Below, piece after piece: positions 24,139-32,541 of a stretch of DNA of 64,000 nucleotides. Origin of the DNA: Campylobacteraceae bacterium. Its GTDB lineage: Bacteria > Campylobacterota > Campylobacteria > Campylobacterales > Sulfurospirillaceae. The notes beneath the pieces were generated by a model, which saw only the letters and a program-made list of their open reading frames with translations, was not told the DNA's origin and made no database searches. Location of the stretch: positions 36,457 to 100,456 of the forward strand of contig JALUBH010000025.1 of assembly GCA_027050775.1 (NCBI GenBank), read 5' to 3'. A program made the translations under genes and the position numbers. Position 1 is the stretch's first letter; each line of letters starts with the position of its first letter.

Positions 24139-25164
24139 TTAAAATCTCTCCAATACTCTTTTTTTATATACGGAAAAAGAAGATAAAAGAGTGATGAGAG
24201 AGACAATTATGATAGAGCTGAAAGGTTCTAAATTTGCCACTATAATTGTTAGTGCAAAATATATAATAGTAAATAAGAACATATATAGATATATATTGTT
24301 ATTACTATATCTTGAAGCAACAGTAGAGAGTCCAATTGCAAAATACACACTACTTAGTGGAAATAGGGCGATTAGTACAAAAAAAGCGAAATCATAAGCT
24401 CTTTTTTTATCTTTTAAAGATGCCTTCCAGTAGTCATATATGGTTTGCATATATCCTATATTTTCTCTGTGCTTTGAATTTATATACATTTTTTGAAAGT
24501 CAACTTGTGCTATTTGATTTTTTTTGATTTCAAATGCTTTGCCGTTTTCAAGTGACAACCTAAGGGAGCCGTTGTTGTGCTCAATAGATGCCTTTTTTGC
24601 TATTACAAGTTTTGGTGCCTTTTTGTTAATACTTTTTTGATATAGAGTGATATTTTCATATACTTGCTTTTTATTGGATCTATTTATGTAAACAAGCCAG
24701 TTTGAAAATTTTTGACCAAATTTACTCTCTTGAATATTGAATTTTGCCTGAGCTTTTTTATACTCTAAAAAATTATTGTTTAATTGTTTTGAAAGAGGTA
24801 TTAATATGACAATGTTTATAATCATTAAAAAAGAAAAAAGAGAAGCTAACAATAGAAAAAAATTTGATACTTTTTTTGGAGAATATCCTAAAGTAAAGAG
24901 CACTATAAGCTCATTTTCTCTAGATAGATTAAAAAGTGCAATACAAAGCGATATAAAAAATGATATTGGCATTGTATAGAGCAAAAGTTTTGGTATGAGG
25001 TATATATATAAGGTTACCAGTTCAATAAAATTTATCTGTATAACAGAAGTTACACTAGCTATTTTTATAAAAAATATGATAGATATTATTGAAAAAAGTA
25101 TAAAAAACAGGGAGCTAAATATGGTTATAAAGTTGCTAAAAAGATAACTATTTACTCTAGCCAT
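24139..25164 (-). CDS. LptF/LptG family lipopolysaccharide export permease
   Basis: A 341-residue inner-membrane protein of the YjgP/YjgQ family. Three hydrophobic segments near the N-terminus, a periplasmic beta-jellyroll-like middle domain (about residues 130-240) and three segments near the C-terminus are the expected layout. LptF and LptG form the membrane part of the LptB2FG extractor that hands LPS to LptC. Which of the two this is cannot be decided by eye. It overlaps the prepilin peptidase gene by 8 bp. Confidence 0.84.
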   Translation of the reverse strand: MARVNSYLFSNFITIFSSLFFILFSIISIIFFIKIASVTSVIQINFIELVTLYIYLIPKLLLYTMPISFFISLCIALFNLSRENELIVLFTLGYSPKKVSNFFLLLASLFSFLMIINIVILIPLSKQLNNNFLEYKKAQAKFNIQESKFGQKFSNWLVYINRSNKKQVYENITLYQKSINKKAPKLVIAKKASIEHNNGSLRLSLENGKAFEIKKNQIAQVDFQKMYINSKHRENIGYMQTIYDYWKASLKDKKRAYDFAFFVLIALFPLSSVYFAIGLSTVASRYSNNNIYLYMFLFTIIYFALTIIVANLEPFSSIIIVSLITLLSSFSVYKKRVLERF

Positions 25165-25900
25165 AGATTCTATCCAGTATATTTAGTATATCTTTGTCCA
25201 GCATCCATGTGATAAAAAGACCTAGTGTTAAAAATGGTATAAATGGAAGATGAAATCCTTTTTTCCCTATTATCAAAAATACCGGCAATGCGATGAGCGC
25301 AGATATATATATTGCACTGAGTCCCAAATTTATACCCAGCACAGCTCCAATAATAGCAGCTATAATGATGTCTGCTTCGCCCATAGCCTCTTTTTTGATG
25401 ACCCAAGATACTACCATTCTAAGAAGTGTAAAACCACCTGCAAAAAGTAGTGCATCTTGAAAACTGCTTAGAAAATCTCTTGCAAAAAAAGATATGAAAA
25501 GAGCAGGCATGCTGATGGCATCAGGTACAGCTTTGTATCTCAAATCAATGATGCTAAGTGCCAAAAGAAGTGCAAACAACAACCCCAAAATGGCACCTTG
25601 TATCATATCAGCACTTTTGATATATGATAAGACAAAAATTATAGCAACTAAAAACTCTATTAGCGGATATTGCAAAGATATTTTTTCTTTGCAATATGCG
25701 CATTTGCCACCTAAAAACAACCAAGAAAGAATCGGTATGTTGTGGTAAAATTTCAATTTTTTCTTGCATTTTGGGCAGTGCGATGCTGGAAATGAGATGC
25801 TTTCTCCCTTGGGAACCCTTAAGATAAGAACATTTAAAAAAGAGCCTATCGCTAAGCCTAAAATCACAAATAAAATTATATTAAAATCAAATGCCTCCAT
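25157..25900 (-). CDS. A24 family prepilin peptidase / N-methyltransferase
   Basis: A 247-residue polytopic membrane aspartic protease that cleaves and N-methylates type IV pilin-like proteins. It has the start GLAIGSFLNVLILRVP, two CxxC pairs in the cytoplasmic loop (CPKC and CAYC) typical of bifunctional enzymes, and the two catalytic aspartates in IIDLRYKAVPD and EADIIIAA. No pilin genes are in the window; substrates may be type IV pili, a type II secretion system or competence pseudopilins elsewhere. It overlaps uppS by 14 bp. Confidence 0.92.
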   Translation of the reverse strand: MEAFDFNIILFVILGLAIGSFLNVLILRVPKGESISFPASHCPKCKKKLKFYHNIPILSWLFLGGKCAYCKEKISLQYPLIEFLVAIIFVLSYIKSADMIQGAILGLLFALLLALSIIDLRYKAVPDAISMPALFISFFARDFLSSFQDALLFAGGFTLLRMVVSWVIKKEAMGEADIIIAAIIGAVLGINLGLSAIYISALIALPVFLIIGKKGFHLPFIPFLTLGLFITWMLDKDILNILDRIYG

Positions 25901-26558
25901 ATCTTCTCTCCCTTTGTTTGTACTCTTCTATAGTATTTCTAAATTCTTCTCTAGAGAAATCAGGCCAAAGTGTGTCTGTAAAAAACAGTTCAGCATAGGC
26001 ACTCTGCCAAAGTAAAAAATTTGAGAGTCTTTTTTCACCACCAGTTCTTATGAGCATATCCACATTTGGAAAATCTCTCGTATCAAGAGCTTTTGAGAGA
26101 GAGTTTTCGTTTATATTATCAAACTGTATTTTTTTTATACCTCTTATTATTTCGTCTTTTGAGCCATAGTTGATAGCTAAGATTTGTGTTAGCCCATCAT
26201 TATCTTTTGTTTTTTCTATAGTCTTAGTTATAACATCTTGTAGGCTTTTTGAAAATTTAGATATGTCTCCTATAACTCTAAATTTTACACTATTTTCTAT
26301 TAAAGTTTTTAGTTCATTTTTCAAAAATTGAGATAAAAGTTTCATCAAAAAATCAACTTCGCTCTTCTCCCTTTTCCAGTTTTCAGTACTAAAGGCATAA
26401 AGTGTTAGATATTTTAATCCAAGATTTGAAGCTTCTTTTGTTATTTCTATAACCTTTCTAGCTCCAGTTTTGTGGCCAAATGTGCGAATTTTGCCTCTAT
26501 TTTTTGCCCATCTACCATTTCCATCCATAATAATTGCTATATGTTGCAGATTATTCAC
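25887..26558 (-). CDS. uppS: Undecaprenyl diphosphate synthase UppS
   Basis: Cis-prenyltransferase that makes the C55 lipid carrier for peptidoglycan and O-antigen synthesis. The 223-residue product has IAIIMDGNGRWAKNRG with the catalytic Asp, GHKTGARKV, LTLYAFSTENWKR and the C-terminal MLIRTGGEKRLSNFLLWQSAYAELFF (short pieces: RTGGEKRLSNFLLWQ, AYAELFF). Start is GTG 26558. It lies 15 bp after coaBC in the glmU-to-truA series. Confidence 0.95.
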   Translation of the reverse strand: MNNLQHIAIIMDGNGRWAKNRGKIRTFGHKTGARKVIEITKEASNLGLKYLTLYAFSTENWKREKSEVDFLMKLLSQFLKNELKTLIENSVKFRVIGDISKFSKSLQDVITKTIEKTKDNDGLTQILAINYGSKDEIIRGIKKIQFDNINENSLSKALDTRDFPNVDMLIRTGGEKRLSNFLLWQSAYAELFFTDTLWPDFSREEFRNTIEEYKQRERRYGGI

Positions 26559-26573
26559 TAATTTCCTTGTATT

Positions 26574-27767
26574 TCATATTTCTTTGAGTTCTTTAAAAAT
26601 TTGAAATGAAATGTTTAATTTTGTATCCAAAGAGATATTTTTTTCACCCTTTTTACTGATAAGTGTTATTTCATTTCGTTCACTTCCAAAGCTATTATAT
26701 TGATTTAGTATATTTAGACAAACTGCATCAAGATTTTTATCTCTTAGCATATTTTTTGCGTTTTTTAGAGCATTACTTTCATCAAACTCGGCTTTAAAAC
26801 CTATGGCTTTTATCCCGTTTTTTTCTATATCTTTTAAAATATCTCTATTTTTTATGAGTTCTAGAGAAAAACTATCTCCTAGCTTCTCTTTTTTTAATTT
26901 TCCGCTAAATTCTTTCTTGCAGATATAGTCACTTACAGCCGCAACCATCAGCAAGTAACTCCCTTTCTTTAGATTCTTCTTTAGTGCAATATATATATCA
27001 TTTGAATTTTGAGCAGGTATAATTTTTATCTCATTTGGAAGATCTTCCATCTCTTTGGTGCTGATAAAAGTTACTTTTGCACCATTATAATAAGCTGCCA
27101 AAGCAAGGGATTTTGCCATTTTCCCACTTGAGTTGTTGCTTATATATCTGACATCATCTATCTTCTCCTTTGTTCCACCGCCAGTTATAACAATGTCTCT
27201 ATTTTTCCAGAAATCATCACTTAAAAGAGATGAACAAATTTTGAAATATATTTGCTTTGGATCTGCCATCGCCCCTATGCCTTTGTCATTGCAAGCTAAA
27301 AGTTTATTTTCTGCCTCTATGACTTCATATCCAAAACTTTTAAGCTTTTGCATTGACTCCTGAGTCCCAGGATGCAACAGCATGTTTGTATTTGCGGATG
27401 GGGCTATGAGAATTTTTTTATTGAAAGCCAAAAGAGTTTGTAGTAAAAGATTGTCTGCTATTCCATTTGCTATCTTATTTATACTGTTCGCGGTAATTGG
27501 CGCTATTATAAAGATATCAGCCCACTTGCCTATATGTATATGATTACTGTCATTTGACCAGCTTTCAGTCTCTACATGTAGAACTTTATTTTGACTGATA
27601 GCTTCAAAAGTAAGAGGCGTTATGAATCTCTTCGCTTCTTCGCTCATGATGACTCTTACGCTTGTGCCCGATTTTATCAATAATCTTATAAGCTCTAGTG
27701 TTTTATATATGGCAATAGAGCCTGTGACACCGATGAGAACTTTTTTGTTTTTTAAGAGGTTGTTCAC
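26574..27767 (-). CDS. coaBC: Bifunctional phosphopantothenoylcysteine decarboxylase/synthetase CoaBC
   Basis: CoaBC carries out two steps of coenzyme A synthesis. The 397 residues hold an N-terminal flavodoxin-like CoaC domain (VLIGVTGSIAIYKTLELIR; APSANTNMLLHP) and a C-terminal CoaB domain (VITGGGTKEKIDDVRYISN; SSGKMAKSLA). The catalytic PSANTNM and a conserved ACNDKGIGAMA are present. A near-exact copy of the CTCTACATGTAGAG palindrome (27570-27583) encodes VLHVE in the loop before HIGKWADIFIIAP. GTG 27767 overlaps the glmU stop by 4 bp. Confidence 0.94.
   Translation of the reverse strand: MNNLLKNKKVLIGVTGSIAIYKTLELIRLLIKSGTSVRVIMSEEAKRFITPLTFEAISQNKVLHVETESWSNDSNHIHIGKWADIFIIAPITANSINKIANGIADNLLLQTLLAFNKKILIAPSANTNMLLHPGTQESMQKLKSFGYEVIEAENKLLACNDKGIGAMADPKQIYFKICSSLLSDDFWKNRDIVITGGGTKEKIDDVRYISNNSSGKMAKSLALAAYYNGAKVTFISTKEMEDLPNEIKIIPAQNSNDIYIALKKNLKKGSYLLMVAAVSDYICKKEFSGKLKKEKLGDSFSLELIKNRDILKDIEKNGIKAIGFKAEFDESNALKNAKNMLRDKNLDAVCLNILNQYNSFGSERNEITLISKKGEKNISLDTKLNISFQIFKELKEI
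27570..27583 (+). repeat. Near-exact copy of the CTCTACATGTAGAG palindrome in coaBC
   Basis: CTCTACATGTAGAA, 13 of 14 bases as in the exact copies. On the minus strand it is read as the codons for Leu-His-Val-Glu in CoaBC. Confidence 0.6.
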
Positions 27768-29062
27768 TGCTTTTCTCCAAAAAATTTATAAAAAAAGTTG
27801 TTTACAATCTTGAGGGGAGCCCTATTGATCGCTAGCGTACCTTTTGGAATATTTTTTGTAACAGTGGTACCTGAAGCTATGATAACATCATCATCTACAA
27901 CAATAGGAGCTACTAGCTGAGTATCGCTTCCAACAAAGACATTTTTTCCAATTATGGTTTTATATTTATTCTTTCCATCATAATTGCAAGTGATTGTTCC
28001 GCAGCCGATATTTGTACCTTTATCTATTTCACTATCTCCAAGATAGCTCAAATGCCCGGCTTTTACACCGTTTAGAGTAGATTTTTTGATTTCCACAAAA
28101 TTTCCGATATGTGTGTTTGTGATATAACTTTGCGGTCTGATTCTTGCCATTGGTCCTATGTCTGAATTTTCTATGGTAGAGCTTTCTACTACAGAGTTTG
28201 TTTTGATATGGGAGTTGATAATTTTGGAATTGCCGATTAGGCTTACACCATTTTCTATGATGCACTCGCCCTTTATTTGGACACCCGATTCTATATAAAT
28301 AGTCTCAGGAAGTCTCATGATAATGCCATTTTCCATAAACTCTTTTTTGATTCTTTTTTGCATAAGTTCTTCTGCTATTGCAAGGTGGTATTTTGAGTTT
28401 ATCCCCATAAAAGTCTCTTCATCTATCTTGATTGCTTTTACTTTTATGCCCTGCTTCCTTGCTATTTTTATCAGGTCTGTTATGTAATACTCTTTTTGCA
28501 GGTTATTATTTGTGAGTTTTTTAAGATTATTTTTTAGAAAATCTACATCAAAAAGATACACACCTGCATTTACATTTTTTATATCTTTTTGCTTTTGTGT
28601 TGCATCTTTTTCTTCAACTATTTCTTCAACTTCTTGTTGTTCGTTCATGATTACTCTACCATAACCGTTCGGGTTTTTAGAGGCAAAACTGCTCATTACA
28701 ACTTCTTGTTGCTCTTTTGTGAAACAGAGCATATCTTCTGCTTTGATTAGTGGCATATCTCCATTTAAAACTAAAATCCTTTTGTATTTTGGTTGTATGT
28801 CTTTTAGTGTTCCGCCGGTTCCTGGAAAGTTTTCAACATCTTGAATAATATATTTGATGTTATTAAAGTATTTATCCATCTCTTTTTGTACTAAATTTGC
28901 TTGATGATATAAGATTACCGTTATATCATCACTGATTTTTTTGGCTTCTTTGATTATGTGATATAGCATCTCGTAACCGCTTATTTTATGCAAAACTTTT
29001 GGCACTTTTGATTTCATCCTTGTTCCAAAACCAGCAGCCATAATGACAATAGACACACCCAT
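27764..29062 (-). CDS. glmU: Bifunctional N-acetylglucosamine-1-phosphate uridyltransferase / glucosamine-1-phosphate acetyltransferase GlmU
   Basis: GlmU makes UDP-N-acetylglucosamine, the entry sugar for peptidoglycan and lipid A. The 432 residues contain the pyrophosphorylase domain (IVIMAAGFGTRMKSKVPKVLH; LVLNGDMPLIKAED) and a left-handed beta-helix with hexapeptide repeats (GNSKIINSHIKTN; GTITCNYDGKNKYKTIIG, cited in part as TITCNYDGKNKYKT) with the catalytic His and Lys area. It starts the minus-strand glmU-coaBC-uppS-peptidase-LptF/G-truA series. AGGAGAA precedes the ATG at 29062. Confidence 0.96.
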   Translation of the reverse strand: MGVSIVIMAAGFGTRMKSKVPKVLHKISGYEMLYHIIKEAKKISDDITVILYHQANLVQKEMDKYFNNIKYIIQDVENFPGTGGTLKDIQPKYKRILVLNGDMPLIKAEDMLCFTKEQQEVVMSSFASKNPNGYGRVIMNEQQEVEEIVEEKDATQKQKDIKNVNAGVYLFDVDFLKNNLKKLTNNNLQKEYYITDLIKIARKQGIKVKAIKIDEETFMGINSKYHLAIAEELMQKRIKKEFMENGIIMRLPETIYIESGVQIKGECIIENGVSLIGNSKIINSHIKTNSVVESSTIENSDIGPMARIRPQSYITNTHIGNFVEIKKSTLNGVKAGHLSYLGDSEIDKGTNIGCGTITCNYDGKNKYKTIIGKNVFVGSDTQLVAPIVVDDDVIIASGTTVTKNIPKGTLAINRAPLKIVNNFFYKFFGEKQ

Positions 29063-29212
29063 AAATATTTTCTCCTAAATAATATAAATAAATATCCGAT
29101 ATAATATCTGACAATGCGCACTTGAAAATCACCAAAATAACTATAGATGTGATATGGTGTGCAAGGTAAATTATAACTAAAATTTGTTTTAAATGGGCTA
29201 AAGATAGCTCTC

Positions 29213-29234
29213 AAAGATGAGTTTAATCATCTTT
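29213..29234 (+). other. Hairpin in the glmU-motA intergenic region
   Basis: AAAGATGA (29213-29220) and TCATCTTT (29227-29234) form a perfect 8-bp stem with a 6-base loop. It lies in the 219-bp divergent gap between glmU and motA; the rest of that gap holds AT-rich promoter-like sequence (TATAAT at 29099-29104 area for glmU, TAGAATAAT before motA) but no gene. Function of the hairpin unknown; it could be part of the motA leader or a terminator remnant. Confidence 0.45.
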
Positions 29235-29281
29235 TAACCCAAATAAACATAGAATAATACAGTTATTTTAAAGGTTAAAAT

Positions 29282-30046
29282 ATGGATTTAGGAACCGTCG
29301 TTGGTTTGGTGCTAACTTTAGCACTTCTTTTTGGCGCAATGGCTATGGGTGTGGGTATTGGTCCTTATATCGATATACCTTCAGTTCTGATTGTATTTGG
29401 TGGTACCGCTGGTGTTCTCTTGATGGGTTTCAAGATGGAGCAGATGAAGAGTGTGGTCAAGTTTTTTATGATTGCTATTAAGCCCCCACAAGAAGATATC
29501 GCAGAACTTATCAAAAAAATGGTTGAATACTCGACAAAAGCTAGAAGAGACGGCATTTTGGCACTTGAGACAGATGCAAACAATGAAACAAATGAATTTT
29601 TAAAAAAAGGTCTTTCTATGGCAGTAGATGGCAATGAGCCAGATACTATTAGAGATTTACTTGAGATAGATATGGATCAAACAAGTGAGAGACACAAGGC
29701 AAATGCACAAATTTTTGAACAAGTAGGTGGCTATTCTGGTGCCATGGGTATGATCGGAACACTGATAGGGCTTGTTGCGATGCTATTAAACATGTCGGAT
29801 CCTTCTGCAATCGGTCCTTCTATGGCGGTTGCTTTGCTTACTACTATGTATGGTGCCATGATTGGAAATATATTTGGTGGTCCTGTGGCAAATATATTGC
29901 TTATACGGGATAGTGATGAAGTACTTGTGAAGACTCTGATTATCGAAGGAATTATGGCGATACAATCAGGTGATAATCCAAGAACATTAGAAGGAAAACT
30001 TTTATCTTTCTTGCCTCCAAAAAATAGAGAAAGTCAATTTAATTAG
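29282..30046 (+). CDS. motA: Flagellar motor stator protein MotA
   Basis: MotA forms the pentameric ring of the stator and pushes the rotor. The 254-residue product has four membrane segments; the first starts LGTVVGLVLTLALLFGAMAMG. The cytoplasmic loop carries the charged residues of MotA (EMVEYSTKARRDGILALE-like, here MVEYSTKARRDGILALE), and GGYSGAMGMIGTLIGLV plus MAVALLTTMYGAMIGN mark helices 3 and 4. It starts at ATG 29282 and is followed by motB after 8 bp. Confidence 0.94.
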   Translation: MDLGTVVGLVLTLALLFGAMAMGVGIGPYIDIPSVLIVFGGTAGVLLMGFKMEQMKSVVKFFMIAIKPPQEDIAELIKKMVEYSTKARRDGILALETDANNETNEFLKKGLSMAVDGNEPDTIRDLLEIDMDQTSERHKANAQIFEQVGGYSGAMGMIGTLIGLVAMLLNMSDPSAIGPSMAVALLTTMYGAMIGNIFGGPVANILLIRDSDEVLVKTLIIEGIMAIQSGDNPRTLEGKLLSFLPPKNRESQFN

Positions 30047-30054
30047 GATTATTT

Positions 30055-30846
30055 ATGGGTAAAAAAGCAAAACCATGTGATTGTCCTAAGTGTATGCCAG
30101 AGTGGCTGGCCGCATTTGGTGACTTAATGTCACTACTTTTATGTTTTTTTGTTTTATTGCTTTCCATGTCAACTATGGATGCAAAGAAAGTACAAGAAGC
30201 TATAGGTTCTTTAGCAGGTGCATTAAGTGTGCTTGAGGGCGGAACAAAAATGGATATTAGCAGAGAAAAACAAGAACAGATAGAAGTAGCTAGCGTAAGA
30301 AGTAAAGATATGGCCACAAACAACGCCACCTCTGCCATGAGTAGAACAATCAAAGAAGTGAATCAAATATTGAAAGCTACAGGATCTCCCCAAGTCACAC
30401 TTGAAGAAGCACAGAGTGGTTTTACCATAAGGTTACCCGGAGCACTTTTGTTTAAAGCAGGATCAGCTCAGATAGAAAATCAAGATGCCATACTTTTTTT
30501 GAAAAGAATAGCTCTAATCATAGAAAAATTACCGGAAAATCTTCATATTAATGTTGTTGGTTATACAGATAATACTACACCCAATGTAAAATCTCCATAT
30601 AGAGACAATTGGGACCTTTCCACTGCAAGAGGTGTGAGTGTAGTAAAAGAGTTAATCAAAGACAAGATATCTCCCAAAAGACTCCTTGCAGGTGGAAAAG
30701 CCCAATATGATCCTATCGCTTCCAATGCTACAATGCAAGGTAGAGCTAAAAATAGAAGAGTTGAATTGAGATTTTATTCTATAACTAACAAAGATAAAAA
30801 TAGAGCTAAAAAAAGTATTTTAGATATGAAAAAGCAAGAGAAATAA
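30055..30846 (+). CDS. motB: Flagellar motor stator protein MotB
   Basis: MotB anchors the stator to peptidoglycan and carries the proton-binding Asp. The 263-residue product has a Cys-containing cytoplasmic start (CDCPKCMPEWLAAFGDLMSLLLCFF): the essential Asp is in FGDLMSLL near the start of the single membrane helix, a proton-motor-type position. The C-terminal OmpA-like domain has INVVGYTDNT and LSTARGVSVVKELI with the peptidoglycan-binding residues. It is followed directly by fliP. Confidence 0.94.
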   Translation: MGKKAKPCDCPKCMPEWLAAFGDLMSLLLCFFVLLLSMSTMDAKKVQEAIGSLAGALSVLEGGTKMDISREKQEQIEVASVRSKDMATNNATSAMSRTIKEVNQILKATGSPQVTLEEAQSGFTIRLPGALLFKAGSAQIENQDAILFLKRIALIIEKLPENLHINVVGYTDNTTPNVKSPYRDNWDLSTARGVSVVKELIKDKISPKRLLAGGKAQYDPIASNATMQGRAKNRRVELRFYSITNKDKNRAKKSILDMKKQEK

Positions 30847-31581
30847 TTGAAAAAAAGTATATTTTTTGTGCTATTTTTTGTGCCGGTTCTCTTATTTGGA
30901 GCAGATACGATACCAACTGTAAATCTCTCATTAAGTGCCCCGACTTCCCCTCAACAATTAGTGACAAGCTTAAATCTTTTGGTAGTCTTAACAGTGCTTG
31001 TATTGGCACCTTCGATTTTATTTATGATGACAAGCTTTTTAAGACTTGTTATTGTATTTTCTTTTTTAAGACAGGCTCTTGGAACACAGCAAATGCCCCC
31101 TAGCAATATATTGGTTTCTCTAGCTCTTATACTTACATTTTTTATCATGCAGCCCGTAGCCACAAAATCTTATGATACAGCTATAAAGCCTTATTTAGCA
31201 AAGCAGATGGGATATCAAGAAGCTTTTACAAAAGCTGTTGATCCTTTTAAGTCTTTTATGATTAGAAATACTAGAGAAAAGGATTTGGCACTTTTTTTTA
31301 GAATAAGAAAGTTAAAAAATCCTAAAAATATCCAGGATGTTCCTCTTACTATCGCAGTTCCTGCGTTTATGATTAGTGAGCTGAAGACTGCATTCGAGAT
31401 TGGTTTTTTACTTTATCTCCCATTTTTGGTTATCGATATGGTTGTGAGTTCGGTTTTAATGAGCATGGGTATGATGATGCTACCACCTGTTATGATATCT
31501 TTGCCATTTAAACTTTTAATCTTCGTAATGGTGGATGGTTGGAATCTTTTGGTTGGAAGCTTGGTTGCAAGTTTTCACTAG
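30847..31581 (+). CDS. fliP: Flagellar type III export gate protein FliP
   Basis: FliP forms, with FliQ and FliR, the export gate in the basal body membrane. The 244-residue product has a signal-peptide-like start (MKKSIFFVLFFVPVLLFGA) and the family segments PSILFMMTSFLRLVIVFSFLRQALGTQQMPP (short: TSFLRLVIVFSFLRQALG), VPAFMISELKTAFEIGF and MSMGMMMLPPVMISLPFKLL. TTG 30847 directly follows the motB stop. In C. jejuni fliP adjoins glmU as I recall; here motAB lies between them. Confidence 0.94.
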   Translation: MKKSIFFVLFFVPVLLFGADTIPTVNLSLSAPTSPQQLVTSLNLLVVLTVLVLAPSILFMMTSFLRLVIVFSFLRQALGTQQMPPSNILVSLALILTFFIMQPVATKSYDTAIKPYLAKQMGYQEAFTKAVDPFKSFMIRNTREKDLALFFRIRKLKNPKNIQDVPLTIAVPAFMISELKTAFEIGFLLYLPFLVIDMVVSSVLMSMGMMMLPPVMISLPFKLLIFVMVDGWNLLVGSLVASFH

Positions 31582-31591
31582 ATACCTAGTG

Positions 31592-31627
31592 ATGTGGTTC
31601 TGCAAATAAAAATAAGCAGAACCACAT
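31592..31627. terminator. Strong hairpin between fliP and the convergent lipoprotein gene
   Basis: ATGTGGTTCTGC (31592-31603) and its exact reverse complement GCAGAACCACAT (31616-31627) form a 12-bp perfect stem with a 12-base A-rich loop. It stands between two convergent genes, the position of a bidirectional terminator, though no clean T run follows on either strand. Confidence 0.6.
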
Positions 31628-31648
31628 AAAGACACTTCATATAAGCTT

Positions 31649-31912
31649 TTATTTTGGGCATCCATTAGATTTTACGATTGTTAAAAAAGGTGTATTTGGA
31701 CATTTGTCATAGATGTCTATAACGCCATCATGATCACTATCTATGGCACATCCATATTTATCTACAATCGCTAGTTTGGGTGTGTTTTTACATATGTCAC
31801 TATAGTTGTTTACTCCATCTTGATCATTGTCCCCGGTTGTTAAATTATAGGTGGCACAACCGCTTGCAAAAAGACCAAGAGTCAGAGATAATAAAATATA
31901 GTATCTAGTCAT
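31649..31912 (-). CDS. Small lipoprotein with two thrombospondin type 3-like calcium-binding repeats
   Basis: An 87-residue exported lipoprotein: signal peptide ending FASGC with the lipidated Cys at about residue 19, then two repeats of the Ca-binding type DxDxDGVxDxxDxCxxTP (DNDQDGVNNYSDICKNTP and DSDHDGVIDIYDKCPNTP), each closed by a cysteine-containing segment. Such repeats usually link OmpA-like or adhesive domains; here they form the whole mature protein. Its ATG overlaps the stop of the upstream Gly/Met-rich gene by one base, so both are made from the same mRNA. Confidence 0.72.
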   Translation of the reverse strand: MTRYYILLSLTLGLFASGCATYNLTTGDNDQDGVNNYSDICKNTPKLAIVDKYGCAIDSDHDGVIDIYDKCPNTPFLTIVKSNGCPK

Positions 31913-32478
31913 TAAAAGTTTCCTCCACCATTTCCTGAGCCACCGCCCATGCCGCCACCTGAGCCACCGCCCATGCCGCCATCGGAATCACCGCCCATGC
32001 CGCCCATGCCGCCATCGGAACCTCCCATACTGCCTACATCTCCCATAGCTTCGCCCATATTTCCCATGTTTTCTTCTGTTTTGCTACCCATGGATTTTTC
32101 TTCAGACATTCTAGAATCTTGAGCCTCTTGCATCTTGCCTTGAGCTTCACTTCTTTGTTCATGGATTTTTGTTAGAACATTTTTGATCTCTTCTTCTCTT
32201 TTATCTTTTTTAGAAGAAGAGATTTTAGCTTTTATAGCATTCATGTACTTGTATTTATCTTGTTGTTTTGCCTTATCCATTTTCTCAATAAGATCATCAA
32301 TACTTGTACTGTTTGCGATATCCTGACTTACAGATGTTTTTTCATTTGTTTGTGTCTGGGTATCCGTGCTTTGTGCACTTGTTGAAGTAGTTGTTGTACT
32401 TGTTTGTGTAGCTTCTGCAGCATAAATTGAACTTGAGAGTGTCAATAAAGTGCATAGTAGTAAATTTTTTGCATTCAT
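31912..32478 (-). CDS. Exported Gly/Met-rich protein of unknown function under two-component control
   Basis: A 188-residue protein with a Sec signal peptide (MNAKNLLLCTLLTLSSSIYA), a Thr/Ser/Gln-rich segment (21-55), a charged helical middle (IDDLIEKMDKAKQQDKYKYM onward, to about residue 115) that faintly recalls DUF1104-type periplasmic proteins, and a C-terminal 50 residues almost entirely Gly, Met, Ser and Asp (GGMGGMGGDSDGGMGGG). I do not recognise it. The Met/Gly tail could bind soft metal ions or be a flexible extension. An activator-type repeat lies just upstream, and the kinase and regulator genes precede it. Confidence 0.7.
   Translation of the reverse strand: MNAKNLLLCTLLTLSSSIYAAEATQTSTTTTSTSAQSTDTQTQTNEKTSVSQDIANSTSIDDLIEKMDKAKQQDKYKYMNAIKAKISSSKKDKREEEIKNVLTKIHEQRSEAQGKMQEAQDSRMSEEKSMGSKTEENMGNMGEAMGDVGSMGGSDGGMGGMGGDSDGGMGGGSGGGMGGGSGNGGGNF
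31936..32022 (-). repeat. GC-rich tandem repeat encoding the Gly/Met tail
   Basis: Two 24-bp units (31936-31959 and 31960-31983) differ at their last two bases only, followed by shorter variants of the same CCGCCCATGCCGCC core to about 32022. The stretch is strikingly GC-rich against the AT-rich surroundings. It encodes the Gly/Met/Ser repeats and is likely to change length by slippage. Confidence 0.75.
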
Positions 32479-32506
32479 TTTGTATCCTTTTTGTTTTGGT
32501 AGTGAA

Positions 32507-32541
32507 ATTATGACAAAGAATTGTTACTTGAGTGTTACTTG
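32507..32541 (-). promoter_or_regulatory. Direct-repeat activator site and -10 box for the Gly/Met-rich gene
   Basis: On the minus strand CAAGTAACA occurs at 32541-32533 and again at 32530-32522, an 11-bp period, and CATAAT (32512-32507) follows about 10 bp further on. This is the geometry of OmpR/PhoB-family sites replacing a -35 box. The first repeat lies inside the last codons of the upstream histidine kinase gene. The GTAAC core is shared with the PHO-box-like repeat at 2184. Binding by the neighbouring regulator is inferred. Confidence 0.55.

Noticed and set aside
29063..29281. The 219-bp glmU-motA gap as a small RNA or riboswitch.
   Set aside because: Only one short hairpin and promoter-like AT-rich sequence are seen; no known riboswitch core is recognisable.
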